Below are positions 13,115-26,029 of a stretch of DNA of 64,000 nt, one piece after another; the first letter of the stretch is position 1, and every line of letters starts with the position of its first letter. The stretch is from contig CAUYUJ010004700.1 of NCBI GenBank assembly GCA_963575745.1, positions 1 through 64,000 of the forward strand, read 5' to 3'. The notes under the pieces were generated by a model. The model searched no databases, was not told where the DNA came from, and saw nothing but the letters and a program-made list of their open reading frames with translations. This stretch comes from Prorocentrum cordatum (lineage: Eukaryota > Sar > Dinophyceae > Prorocentrales > Prorocentraceae). The translations under genes were made by a program, and so were the position numbers.

Positions 13115-14170
13115 CTACTGTCGCCGTAGTCGCTTCGCTTGCTCCTGGAACAATGCGACCATAGCTGCAGCTCGTTGGTCTTCAGAAACCTCCGCGCCCC
13201 AGCTGGACATGAGCTCACGAACGCGCTTGTTGGTGCCACTTTCGTCGAGAACGTCAGCTGGGGCTCCTCCACCTTCCATGCCAGTATCTCCAGCACGGTC
13301 CCCAGCGCCAGGGCCAGCGGCAGCCGCGCCAGCACCAGGAGCGCCACGGACGCCATCTGCTGGGGCCGCGGCCTGATCCTTGAACCCCTTGAGCTTGTCG
13401 ATGGAGGCCTTGATCGCATCCGCTTCACCTGGCTGAGGGCCTCCATCACTGCCGCCTTCAGGGGGCTGCAGCAGCTTGCCGACGAGGTCTGCGAGCCTGC
13501 CGACCTCATCCCAGACGCCTGCTGCGGCCTGCGCTGGCGGTGCCGACGCTGATCCAGCTGCAGCTCGTTGGACTGCTTCGCGACGGGCCTCCTCGAGCTC
13601 TGCCTGCGCCTCCTGCAGAGCTGAGTGGGCCTCCATGCACTCCAAGGCTGCCTCCCGAGCGGCCTCCTCTGCGCTGGAGACCCGCTGGGTGGCCTGGAGC
13701 ACCTTGTGCTGGGCCTTGGAGACCTGGGGCGGCATGTTCTTGACCTCCCGCGGGTCCTGCATGCCCGCCGCTCCCAACTTACGCCGATACACCAGCTTGT
13801 CGCGCCGGCTCTGGGACAGGCAGGCGGCGCCGATCTGGAACTCCTTGTCGCCCATGGCGAGCCAGAACTCCGTCTGCTGCTCGTCGAGCTGCGGCTGCGG
13901 CACCGCTCCTGCTTGCCCTCCTCCATTTTTTGGGTTGTACGCATCTCTGCCAACTCCTTTGCCGTGTCCTTTGCCGCTGCCACCAGGAAGGCCGAGGTCA
14001 CGCCATGGCGCCCCGCGGAGGCGCTGCGGGCGGCCCCACTGCCCCTGAGGCGACGGCGGGCGGCCAAAAGCTGGCTCTTGTCCGTTGGGATTGTACCCTC
14101 CGCAGTTGAAGCATCGCTGCTTGTTACCACGGTTCCACGCATTGCACTGACGACAGCCCCAGCCCACCAT
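13115..14170 (-). CDS. LINE1 ORF1: RanBP2-type zinc finger protein
   Basis: 351 codons, starting 156 nt downstream of the DinoSL. The N-terminus has a RanBP2-type zinc finger: W4, then C6-x2-C9-x10-C20-x2-C23, a fold that binds RNA or protein. A Gly/Arg/Pro-rich stretch follows (about 25-90), then an Ala/Glu/Lys-rich segment likely to form a coiled coil (about 145-200), and an Ala/Gly-rich linker. Together these suggest a nucleic-acid-binding, oligomerising ORF1 (gag-like) protein that packages the LINE RNA. The stop lies just before the ORF2 start at 13101. An overlapping open frame at 13102-14142 is a compositional shadow: it lacks the zinc finger spacing. Confidence 0.75.
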   Translation of the reverse strand: MVGWGCRQCNAWNRGNKQRCFNCGGYNPNGQEPAFGRPPSPQGQWGRPQRLRGAPWRDLGLPGGSGKGHGKGVGRDAYNPKNGGGQAGAVPQPQLDEQQTEFWLAMGDKEFQIGAACLSQSRRDKLVYRRKLGAAGMQDPREVKNMPPQVSKAQHKVLQATQRVSSAEEAAREAALECMEAHSALQEAQAELEEARREAVQRAAAGSASAPPAQAAAGVWDEVGRLADLVGKLLQPPEGGSDGGPQPGEADAIKASIDKLKGFKDQAAAPADGVRGAPGAGAAAAGPGAGDRAGDTGMEGGGAPADVLDESGTNKRVRELMSSWGAEVSEDQRAAAMVALFQEQAKRLRRQ

Positions 14171-14325
14171 GGCGCACGGTGACTAGGGAGCGGGTCAGCT
14201 GAAAACTCCTGGGTCGGAATGATTGCGGGTTGAGGTCGCGAACCTCAGGCCACGAGAACTCGTGGGATCAAATCCTGACAAGCCTCAAACTCTCGAGCGA
14301 GGTTGGGAAGTTCAGGAGCAGGCCC

Positions 14326-14347
14326 CTTGAGCCAAAATGGCTACGGC
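14326..14347 (-). other. Dinoflagellate spliced-leader (DinoSL) relic
   Basis: The minus strand reads G followed by CCGTAGCCATTTTGG and then CTCAAG, an exact match to the 22-nt DinoSL consensus with G at the variable first base. DinoSL is the leader trans-spliced to nuclear mRNAs in dinoflagellates. Here it is joined directly to the LINE1 5' UTR, with no SL-RNA intron or donor GT after CTCAAG (next bases gggcct). It is therefore a reverse-transcribed leader and not an SL-RNA gene. Confidence 0.93.
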
Positions 14348-15297
14348 CTCCTCCTCCTCCTCCTCCTCCTCCTCCTCCTCCTCCTCCCTCCTCCTCCTCC
14401 TTCTCTGCGTGAGAGAGAGAGTGAGAAAGAGAGAGAAGCAAAAAAGGAGAGAGAGAGAGAGAGAGAGAGGTCCGAATTCTGCATCGGGTACCTGTGCACG
14501 TGTGCGTTCACGCAAGCACATGCTGACGCTGACGGCGCGTCGGCCATCTGTCCTCGACATTCACGACGACGGCTGGTTAAGACAAGGAAGCTGGAGTGGG
14601 GACGAAAGGTGCTTCCGAGATGCAGGGGAGCGCATGTACAAATTCACGCCCACCAGAACGAAGTATAGAGCCGACTCCCTCGCAGCAAGCACCGCGGGTT
14701 CTGGCTTCCACGGGCTCCGCTGGAGCTGCGGTCATACATGCTTTCTGAGCTCGGACCTCCGTCACTTGCCAACCAGCCGAACCATACTCGAGGATCTCTA
14801 TCATCGCACTGCCCCTCGGTTGACACTCCTCGGCGGCGCGCAGACGGGGGAAGTGAGCGTGTGCAGGCCTGTTCTCGGGGAACGAACAATGACACCTGCC
14901 TGAGGTGCCCCCCCGGGATTCTGTGGGCCCCGAAGTTAACCAACCTCCATGGGGCACCTGCCGTCAGGCCGCCGGTTCTTATCTGACGTGCCCACTGTGC
15001 GCATCAGCTCTCGATAGGGGAACGAACAGTGACAATCGTAAACATGAAAACTCGGAGGCCCGCGCGGATTTCTCGGATCGGCACTGGAGCCCCCTGGCAG
15101 CGCCTCCGGCGCCGCCCCTGGCGCGCTCCGCGCGCCAAGGAGGGGGTCCAACGCCGATCCGAGAATTCCGCGCGGACATCCAAATTTGTATGTACATGTA
15201 ATTGTTTGTTTCCCTGTTCTCAGAAGGGGCTGGGACTTCCGAGAAGGCTGAGAAAGCTTCTCAAAGGCCCGAGTCCGTCCGAGCCTTCGGAGATTAG

Positions 15298-16031
<734 letters not shown>

Positions 16032-16839
16032 CCGACAAAGGGGGGGGGGGGTTGAGAGTCAGCTCACGCAGCTGGTTTTCCCGGCGCCTCCCGGCGCCGG
16101 AGGCGGCCATGCATCGAGGAATGGGCCCCTCGGCGAGGCCGAAACCAGCTGCATGCAGCAAATGTCGTAACCCCCCCTTTCCCAAACCCCCCCTTTCGCC
16201 CGACCCGATACCTCCGTGCGAAGCGGGCGGGGCCAAGAGGCGCGGACGACGCGCAAGGGCAAAGCGCGATACTGAGCGCATTCCCGACGCTGGAGGCCAA
16301 GTTTCGCTCGGAAGAGGCGGGCAGAAAACTTGAAGTAGGAGGGCGTTGAAGGTGGATTGGGTGTACGCCCGCACCCTGAAGATAAAAAGCGAACACCGTT
16401 CGACCCTTGAAATACGAAGGCGCCTGAAGTACACTTCCCAAGCAGTACTTGCACCTAGGGGTTTCTTACTTCTCGTCCAAAGAACTGGGCGCTGGTGTCG
16501 ATCCGCCAACTTGTTGTCGCCGTCGCCGCCTCGTCGCTGCCTCGTCGCCGCTCGTCGTCTGGGCTCTGGAGCCAGGTCCGCCGCCTTGTTGTCGCCGTTG
16601 CCGCTCCGTCGCCGCCGCGTCGCCGCCGGGTCCGCCGCCTTGTTGTCGCAGTCGCCGCCCCGTCACCGCCCCATCGCCGCCTCGTCGACTCCCGTCGTCT
16701 GGGCCTGGCTGGCGGTCTGGCGTCTATGTTGTCGCCGTCGCCGCCCCGTCCCGTCGCCGCCGCCCCGTTAAACAACATAGATTGCACCACGTCGACTGCA
16801 TCACGCACCCCATAGATTCTCCTTTCTGAAAGAGAACAG

Positions 16840-18150
16840 ACTCTACCCCCCCCTGGACTTATCGGTACCACTTGGGATAGTATATTTTCATATATATCTA
16901 TATATATATATATATATATTCTGCACACTCGTCCATCCATAAATATGAAATCATAGCATCCCAGCCAGACCGGGTTCCCCCCCCTGAGGTTCCCTTGTAA
17001 AAAAACACTGTGCGGTGACATTTTTTTCTAACATAACACTTGTTCACGAATCCCTTGCAAAAAACGGGACGAAGTGCACACGCGCGCGTCGTCGCGCGCA
17101 TGCCGAAATCCTTCAGAAACCTTCGGTGCCGGAAGGATTCTGCAATCGAGTTTCCAAAAAACATACAACAACAAATGGTTTCGCAATACTGATTTGCTAA
17201 AACAGCTTCCGCGCGAGCTCTTGCGAAATCTTAAGAAAACCATAGGTTTTTCACAAAGTGCCACCAAACGGGCTTCGCGCGCGCGCATGTCGAAATCTGT
17301 CGAACGCCCTTGCGCGTGTGCCGTCGCGAGAATCCTCTGCAAAAAATGGGACGAAGTGCAGACGCGCGCGTCGTCGCGGGCGTATGCCGAAAACCTTCAA
17401 AACCCATAGTTTTCGGAAGGATTTCAAAATCGTGCGTCCCAAAAAACCTACAAAAACCCAAAGTTTCGCAACACGGATTTTCAACATAAGCGTGCGCGCG
17501 CGCTCTTGCGTCGTCGTCGTCGTCGTCGCCGTCCTCCCTCCTCCCGCGTCGTCGTCGTCGTCGTCGCCTACGTGGTCCTCTGTCTTTCCTCGTGTTCGTC
17601 GTCGTCGTCCTCTTTGGCGTCGTAGGTCGTTTCCGTCGTCGTTGTCGCCGTGGTCGTCCTTCCTCCTCCTCCCACGTCGTCGTCGTCGTCCGTCGTCCGT
17701 CGTCGGCGTCTCGTCGTCGTCCCTCCTATTTCGTCGCCGTCGTCGTCGTCGTTGTCGTCGTCGTCTTCCCTCCTCCCTCGTCGTTGTCGTCGTCGGCGTC
17801 GCCGTCCTTCCTCCTTCGTCGTCGCTCGCGTCGTCGCCGTCCTCCCTCCTCCCTCGTCGTTGTCGTCGTTGTCGTCGTTGTCGCCGTCGTCGTCCTTCCT
17901 CCTCCCTCGTCGTCGCCTTCGTTGGCGAGGTCGTCGTCGTCGTCTTCGTCGTCGTCGGCGTCGGCGTTGTTGTCGTCGTCGAAGTCGTCGGAGATGTCGT
18001 CGGTGTCGTCCTAGTCGTTGTCGTCGGTGTCGTCGTAGTCGGTCTTAACAGGTTTTGCAAACCAAGTTGCGGGTGGGTGGGTGGGATGTTTGCGCGAGCA
18101 GTGGAGATGACGACTTGAAGTTCAGCAGAGTGGATTGCACCACCTAGATT
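16840..18150 (+). repeat. Composite GTC-core element, copy A
   Basis: Order: terminal segment with TAGATTCTCCTTTCTG and a C-run, AT repeat, a core with two about 284-bp related units (GGGACGAAGTGC at 17065 and 17349), a long (GTC)n stretch (17505-18040), and an end with GCAAACCAAGTTGCGGGTGG. Embedded in ATTGCACCACATAG repeats. A CGTCGCCGC minisatellite precedes it at 16490-16780. No coding capacity beyond repeat reading frames. Confidence 0.65.
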
Positions 18151-18289
18151 GCACAACATAGATTGCACATCATATGTTAGCCAGCGTGGACCCAAATCGT
18201 GTGTTTCTAGCGATACTTGTTATACAAACTATGTGGAGACATATCTGTGTTGCAATATATGTGGTGCAATTTATTTTAACCAACGAATT

Positions 18290-18421
18290 GACACATCCCT
18301 CGCTCTTGCAAACATCCAACCCACCCACCCGCAACTTGGCTTGCAAAACCCACGACGACGACGATGACGACGCCGACGACGACGACAACGAAGACACCGA
18401 CGACGACGACGTCAACGACGC

Positions 18422-18463
<42 letters not shown>

Positions 18464-19440
18464 CGGCGACGACGACGACGCCGACGTCGGCGACGACGAA
18501 AAACGACGACGACGACGCCGACGCCGACGACGAAGACGACGACGACGTCGCCAACGAAGACGACGACGAGGGAGGAGGGAGGACGACGACGGCGACAACG
18601 ACGACAACGATGACAACGACGAGGGAGGAGGGAGGACGGCGACGACGCGAACGACGAAGAAGGAGGAAGGACGGCGACGCCGACGACGACAACGACGAGG
18701 GAGGGGGGAAAACGACGACGACAACGACGAGGACGACGACGACGACGGCGCGATAGGAGGGACGACGACGAGACGCCGACGACGGACGACGGACGACGAC
18801 GACGACGAGGGAGGAGGAGGAAGGACGACCACGGCGACAACGACGACGGAAACGACCACGACGCCAAAGAGGACGACGACGACGAACACGAGGAAAGACA
18901 GAGGACCACGTAGGCGACGACGACGACGACGACGCGGGAGGAGGGAGGACGGCGACGACGACGACGACGACGACGCAAGAGAGCGCGCGCACGCTTATGT
19001 TGAAAATCCGTGTTGCGAAACCTTTGGTTTTTGTAGGTTTTTTGGACACGCGATTTTGAAATCCTTCCGAAACCGATGGGCTTTGAAGGTTTCCGGCATA
19101 CGCGCGCGACGACGCGCGCGTCTGCACTTCGTCTCATTTTTTGCAGAGGATTCTCGCGACGGCACACGCGCAAGGGCGTTCGACAGATTTCGACATGCGC
19201 GCGCGAAGCCCGTTTGGTAGCTTTTTGTGAAAATCTTGGAAAATCCAAGAGCTCGCGCGGAAGTTTTTTTAACAAATCAGCGTTGTGAAACCCTGTGTTT
19301 TTATGTATTCTGATAGTTTAAATTCATATTTAGGATGGACATGTGGTCAGAATTGTATATGATTTACATACCCGAAAAGGTGAACCGATAACGCCGGGGG
19401 GGTAGATCCTATTCTGTTTTTAGAAAGGAGAATATATGCG
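18290..19440 (-). repeat. Composite GTC-core element, copy B (inverted)
   Basis: Same components in reverse order; GAC tract 18350-18980. Followed by ATTGCACC-type repeats (19435-19640) and a CGGCGACGG minisatellite of about 76 bp units (19640-19880). Adjacent to copy A, it forms a large inverted repeat of about 2.6 kb. Confidence 0.65.
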
Positions 19441-19959
19441 GTGCCATATACATGGTGCAATACATGCGGCACGATCTACACTGTGCAAATCTATGTGATA
19501 CTATATATATATGTGCTGTGCGACCTACGTTGTGCAATAGATGCGGTGCCGCTTATGTTGAGCAAGATGTGGTGCGTGATCTATGTTGTGCAGTATATGC
19601 TGTGCAATATATGGTGTAGTCTGTGTGACGTGCAATCGGCGCGGTGCAGTCTGTGCGAAGCCGCGACGAGGCGGCGGCGGGGCGGCGGCCGCGACAACAA
19701 AGCCGCCAGGCCGACAATCAGGCCCACACGACGGGCGGCAACGAAGCGGCGACGGGGCGGCGACGCCGACAACAAAGCCGCCAGACCGACACACTGGCCC
19801 ACACGACGGGCGGCGACAGGGCGGCGACGGGGAGGCGAAGGCGACAACGTAGCCGCCAGACAGACATGCAGGTCCAGTTCTTCAGGGAAAAAAGAAAACT
19901 AATTGCAAGCACTGTTTGGGGAAGATTGCGCAACATAGATTGCACCGCATGGATTCTCT

Positions 19960-20025
19960 TTTCTAAGAAGAGAATAGACTCTCCCCCCCCAGACTTATCG
20001 CCTTCCCCTGGGATAGTATAATTTC

Positions 20026-20057
<32 letters not shown>

Positions 20058-20534
20058 TTATATTATATTACATATATATATATTATGCCCACTCGTCCGC
20101 ATCCTACCTGTGAATTCATACTATCCCAGCCAGGCCGCGGTTCCCCCCCCCTGAGGTTCCCTGTTAAAAATCACTGTGCGGTGACATTTTTTGTTCTAAC
20201 ATCGCTTTTTTCACGAATCCCTTGCAAAAAATATGTGACGACATGCACACGCGCGCGTCGTCGCGCGCGCATGCCGAAATCCTTCAAAAACCTTCGGTGC
20301 CGGAAGGATTTCGCTATCGAGTTTCTAGGACACATACAAAAACACATGGTTTTGCAACACTGAGTTGCTAAAACAGCTTCCGCGCGAGCTCTTGCGAAAC
20401 CTTTTTCATATAAAAAACGTAAGTTTTTCAAGATTTTCACATACTGCTACCAAACGGGCTTCGCGCGCGCGCATGTCGAAATCTGTCGAACGCCCTTGCG
20501 CGCGTGCCGTCGCGAGAATCCTTTTGCAAAAAAG

Positions 20535-20606
<72 letters not shown>

Positions 20607-21340
20607 GAAGTGCAGACGCGCGCGTCGTCGCGGGCATATGCCGAAAACCTTCAAAACCCATAGGTTTCGGAAGGATGTCAAAATCGTGCGTCCAAAAAAC
20701 ATACAAAAACCAAGGTTTCGCAACACGGATTTTCAACGAAAGCGTGCGCGCGCGGTCTTGCGTCGTCGTCGTCGTCGCCGTCCTCCCTCCTCCCGCGTCG
20801 TCGTCGTCGTCGTCGCCTACGTCGTCCTCGGTCTTTTCTCGTGTTCGTCGTCGTCGTCCTCTTTGGCGTCGTGGTCGTTTCCGTCGTCGTTGTCGCCGTG
20901 GTCGTCCTTCGTCCTCCTCCCACGTCGTCGTCGTCGTCCGTCGTCGGCGTATCGTCGTCGTCCCTCCTATTTCGTCGCCGTCGTCGTCGTCGTTGTCGTC
21001 GTCGTCTTCCCTCCTCCCTCGTCGTTGCCCTCGTCGGCGTCGCCGTCCCTCCTCTTTCGTCGTCGTTCGCGTCGTCGCCGCCCTCCCTCCTCCCTCGTCG
21101 TTGTCGTCGTTGTCGCCGTCGTCGTCCTTCCTCCTCCCTCGTCGTCGCCTTCGTTGGCGTCGTCGTCGTCTTCGTCGTCGTCGGCGTCGTTGTCGTCGTC
21201 GAAGTCGTCGGAGACGTCGTCGGTGTCGTCCTAGTCGTTGTCGTCGGTGTCGTCGTAGTCGGTCTCAACAGGTTTTGCAAACCAAGTTGCGGGTGGGTGG
21301 GTGGGATGTTTGCGCGAGCAGTGGAGATGACGACTTCAAG
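19960..21340 (+). repeat. Composite GTC-core element, copy C with poly(A) expansion
   Basis: Same layout as copy A. The short A run before the second core unit is expanded to about 80 A (20526-20605). Confidence 0.65.
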
Positions 21341-22139
21341 TTCAGCAGAGTGGGTCGCACCGCATAAATTACTCGTCGTAAGAATGCACAACATAAATTG
21401 CACCGCCTGGATTGCAACACATCGATCGCACCACATAGATTGTCCCACGTAGATTGTACCACAAATATTGCCAGACAGACACACAGTTTGGGGTTCACGT
21501 TAGCTAACATTGGGATCGGGGAATCCAAACATACATACTATCAACAACCAATGGGTATAGCCTTCTAAGTGCGGTCGTGGCAACGCACCGGACTTCGCTT
21601 CCAGCAACCTTGCAGTATATGTCGAGATGGGAAAAGGGTGGAGGCAGGAAGCGGGAAAGGGGATGGGAAGGAATAGTGAGGACGGACGTGAGAGGAGGAA
21701 GCGGAGAGGCAGTGCAAACAAGAGGCGGAGAACGAACGCTCCATCAGGAGCGCGGAGCGTGTTTTACAGACTCCTTTTCCCAACAATTCGGTGGACGAAC
21801 TTGCTGGTGAGACTTTGGACGAGGTGTACTCGTCGACTTTAGTTGAGGCCGTGGTTGGAGTGCTGCTCGATCTCGCCTTCTCGCGCGACAGCCGTCCGAT
21901 CCGCGCGAAGGGCACCAGCACTCACGAACGATGCGGCTGGAAAGCTGCTTCCCGTTATATGCTCACCCCCCCCCCCCACATGATCATACACATTCTCCCA
22001 TCATCCCTCCAGTCATCATAACCCGTTCCTTCCTCCTGTTTTTCTTCATGATGGTTTGCTACGTTGCAAACCGCAATTCCGTCGATTGCAATCCAAACGC
22101 TTCAGCGCGAAGCGACTTCAGTCTTTCGCGGCGCATTGC

Positions 22140-22980
22140 AATCCAATCTCACCATCTCATGTTTATGATGCCCCTCCTCCTCCTCCTCCTCCTCCTCAGC
22201 ATCCTACTCCTTCTCAACCTCAAGCTCCCCCTCCCTCTCTTTCTCTTTCTCATCTTTCTTCTTTGAAGTTTTCTCCACCTTCTCCTCATAATTGTCCTCT
22301 CCTCCTCGTCCTCCTCTTCCTCCTCCTCCTCGATACCAAACGCCTTGTCCTCCTCGTCCTCCTCCTCATTTTCCTCCTCTACCGTCTCCCAATCCTCCTC
22401 CACACCCTCTTCCTCCTTATGTTTGTCTTCTTCCCCCTCCGCTTCAAAATCAAATGCATTGGCCTCAACTCTTCTCTTCCTCCTCCTCTTCCTTCTCCTT
22501 CCCCTCGTCCTCCTCATTCTATGAATCCTCATCCACTTCTTCCTCATGTTTGTCCTCATCATTCTCCTCCTCCTACCCCCTCTGACTTTCAAACTCCTTG
22601 TCCTCCTCTTCCTCCTCCTCCTCCTCCTCCTCCTCCTTGTCCTCTTCATATTCCTTCTCTGAATCCTCCTCCATCTCCTCTTCGGCATGTTGTCCTCCTC
22701 CTATTCCGATTCCGCAAATTTCAACTCATTGTCCTCCTCCTGCTTCTCTTCCCCTCCTCCTTCTTTAAATTCTCCTCAAGCTCTCCCTCATGTTTGTCCT
22801 CCTCATCAGAATCCTCTCTCCTCCTTCTCTGATTCCTCATTCACCTCTTCCTCCTCCTCCTTCTCCTCCTCCTCCCAATGTTTGTCCTCCTGCTCATCGT
22901 CTCCTCCTCCTCCCCCTCCACCACCTCCTCCTCCACCTTCTCCTCCAAACCATATTTGCCCTACTCCTCAAAATTGAGCC
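22140..22980. repeat. CTC-rich low-complexity region
   Basis: CCTCCT interspersed with TTCTC and short unique words; open frames are low-complexity Pro/Ser/Leu. No domain recognised. Confidence 0.75.
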
Positions 22981-23088
22981 CCTTGTTCTCCTCCTCCTCC
23001 TCCGCGTCATCTGGTGAATGCCGAGCTCCAGTGGCACCAGCCATAGTTGGGCAACATCCTCCCCCATTTTCCACCGCCTCTTCCTAGC

Positions 23089-24895
23089 TGTGGAGCGGCG
23101 TTCACAACAAGTTTTGTGAATAATGATTCGTAGCGGAAGGTTGCTCGCAAGGTTTGTTGTGGAGTTGCATTCGCAATTAGATTGGAGGGTAACGCCTCGA
23201 AGTGGAGAGGAGGGGGCTGAGTGATCAGGAGCCGTAGCAGCAGGAGGAGTAGGAGGAGGAAGAAGAGGAGGGTGAGGAGCATGACGAAGGTGAGGAGCAA
23301 CACCTTACTCACAAAACTAGGTGTGGAGCGGCGTCCACAGCTAGTTTTGCGAGTAATGTTTCGTAGCAGGAGGCTGCTCACAAAACTGGTTGTGGAGCTG
23401 CGTTCACAACTAGATTTGCGAGTGACGCCACGAAGCGGAGAGGTGGGGGTAGAGTGAAGAAACGAAGGAGGAGGAAGGGGGGAGGAGCAGGAGGAGTAGG
23501 AGGAGGAAGAAGAGGAGGGTGAGGAGCATGACGAAGGTGAGGAGCAACACCTTACTCACAAAACTAGGTGTGGAGCGGCGTTCACATCTAGTTTTGCGAG
23601 TAATGTCTCTTATCAAGAGGCTGCTCGCAAAACTGGTTGCGGAGCTGCGTTCGCAACTAGATTTGTGAGTGACGCCATGAAGCGGAGAGGTGGGGTTGAG
23701 TGAAGAAAAGAAGGAGGAGGAAGGATGGGGAGGAGCAGGAGGAGTAGGAGGAGGAAGAAGAGGAGGGTGAGGAGCATGACGAGGGTGAGGAGGAAGACAT
23801 CACTCACAAAACTAGGTGTGGAGCGGCGTTCACAGCTAGTTTTGCGAGTAATGTTTCGTAGCAGGAGGCTGCTCGCAGAACTGATTGGGGAGCTGCGTTC
23901 ACAACTAGATTTGTGAGTGACGCCACGAAGCGGAGAGGTGGGGGTAAAGTGAAGAAAAGAAGGAGGAGGGGGGAGGAGCAGCAGGAGTAGGAGGAGGAAG
24001 AAGAGGAGGGTGAAGAGCATGACGAAGGTGAGGAGCAACACCTTACTCACAAAACTAGGTGTGGAGCGGCGTTCACAGCTAGTTTTGCGAGTAATGTTTC
24101 GTAGCAGGAGGCTGCTCGCAGAACTGATTGGGGAGCTGCGTTCACAACTAGATTTGCGAGTGACGCCACGAAGCGGGGAGGTGGGGGTAAAGTGAAGAAA
24201 AGAGGAGGAGGAGGGGGGAGGAGCAGGAGGAGTAGGAGGAGGAAGAAGAGGAGGGTGAGGAGCATGACGAAGGTGAGGAGCAACACCTTACTCACAAAAC
24301 TAGGTGTGGAGCGGCGTTCACAGCTAGTTTTGCGAGTAATGCTTCGTAGCAGGAGGCTGCTCACAAAACTGGTTGTGGAGCTGCGTTCATAACTAGATTT
24401 GCGAATGACGCCACGAAGCGGAGAGGTGGGGGTAGAGTGAAGAAACGACGGAGGAGGAAGGGGGGAGGAGCAGGAGGAGTAGGAGGAGGAAGAAGAGGAG
24501 GGTGAGGAGCATGACGAAGGTGAGGAGCAACACCTTACTCACAAAACTAGGTGTGGAGCGGCGTTCACATTTAGATTTGCGAGTAATGTCTCTTATCAGG
24601 AGGCTGCTCGCAAAACTGGTTGCGGAGCTGCGTTCGCAACTAGATTTGTGAGTGACGCCATGAAGCGGAGAGGTGGGGTTGAGTGAAGAAAAGAAGGAGG
24701 AGGAAGGATGGGGAGGAGCAGGAGGAGTAGGAGGAGGAAGAAGAGGAGGGTGAGGAGCATGACGAGGGTGAGGAGGAAGACATCACTCACAAAACTAGGT
24801 GTGGAGCGGCGTTCACAGCTAGTTTTGCGAGTAATGTTTCGTAGCAGGAGGCTGCTCGCAGAACTGATTGGGGAGATGCGTTCACAACTGACGGG
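23089..24895. repeat. 246-bp satellite with 983-bp higher-order period
   Basis: Eight units, starting (GTGTGGAGCGGCG) at about 23089, 23321, 23568, 23816, 24059, 24304, 24551 and 24799, the last truncated. Units 23321/24304, 23568/24551 and 23816/24799 share private variants and are each exactly 983 bp apart. Within each unit two about 80-bp halves resemble each other (TTCACAGCTAGTTTTGCGAG and TTCACAACTAGATTTGCGAG), followed by GGAGGA-rich sequence. Confidence 0.9.
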
Positions 24896-24999
24896 GGGCA
24901 GCCGACGGCCAACGCTGCCCTGTTGAAGCTACACGATTTGATTATCATCCTCCTGCTCTTGAAAAAATACCGTTTACCAGATTTTCCAGATTTCCCAGA

Positions 25000-25745
25000 T
25001 CTTCCCAGAGATGGCCCTGGTGAAAAACGCTGCGTTTTCCTGATATGCCTGACCTTCCCAGGGATTACCCCTGAGAAAACGCTGCGTTTTCCTGCTATTC
25101 CTGATATTCCTGACACTTACAGAGACTACCCAGGCGCCGAGGCCTCCTGGGGCTGCCGAAACATTGCCCTGGTGGAAAAAGCTGTGTGTTCCTGATATTC
25201 CTGACCTTCCCAGGAATTACCCCTGAGAAAACGCTGTGTTTTCCTGATATTCCTGATATTCCTGACATTTCTAGAGACTACCCTGCAGGCTCACGGTAGT
25301 CTATGGCAATGTCAGGAACATCAGGAATATCAGGAAAACACAACGTTTTCTCAGGGGTAACCCCTGGGAAGGTCAGGAATATCAGGAAAACACAGCGTTT
25401 TTCACCAGGGCAATGTTTCGGCAGCCCCAGGAGGCCTCGGCGCCTGGGTAGTCTCTGGAAATGTCAGGAATATCAGGAATATCAGGAAAACACAGCGTTT
25501 TCTCAGGGGTAATCCCTGGGAAGGTCAGGAATATCAGGAAAACACAGCGTTTTTCACCAGGGCAATGTTTCGGCAGCCCCAGGAGGCCTCGGCGCCTGGG
25601 TAGTCTCTGGAAATGTCCGGAATATCAGGAATATCAGGAAAACACAGCGTTTTCTCAAGGGTAATCCCTGGGAAGGTCAGGAATATCAGGAAAACACAGC
25701 GTTTTTCACCAGGGCAGTGTTTCGGCAGCCCCAGGAGGCTTCGGG
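25000..25745. repeat. Inverted 152-bp minisatellite
   Basis: Direct units with GCAGCCCCAGGAGGCC start at 25421, 25573 and 25725. The same unit runs in the opposite orientation from 25000 to 25290, with the turning point near 25295. Built from GGAATATCAGGAAAACAC sub-repeats. The remainder to 25830 is degenerate CCAGGAAGCC repeat. Confidence 0.8.
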
Positions 25746-25941
25746 AAGCCCCAGGAAGCGTTTCGGAAGACTCGGGAAGGCCAGGAGGCCTCAGGAAGCC
25801 CCAGGAAGCCCCAGGCACTCCCCCCCCAGGGCGCGCGAGGAAGAGGAGTAGCAAAAAAAGAAATATGTATGATCATGTGGGGGGGGCTACCACATATATA
25901 TTATTTATATATATATATGTATATATATATATTATTTTATA

Positions 25942-25942
<1 letters not shown>

Positions 25943-26015
<73 letters not shown>
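25943..26015 (+). repeat. Poly(A) tract
   Basis: 73 A after an AT repeat (25896-25940). No coding context. Confidence 0.9.
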
Positions 26016-26016
<1 letters not shown>

Positions 26017-26029
26017 GGGCTGGAGCGCA

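Noticed and set aside
13102-14142. 346-codon frame overlapping LINE1 ORF1
   Set aside because: Shadow frame: Ser/Arg/Pro-rich, without the RanBP2 zinc finger seen in the other frame.
23089-24895. Repeat array considered as a CRISPR-like structure
   Set aside because: Units are 246 bp and similar throughout, without short constant repeats and unique spacers; it is a eukaryotic satellite.
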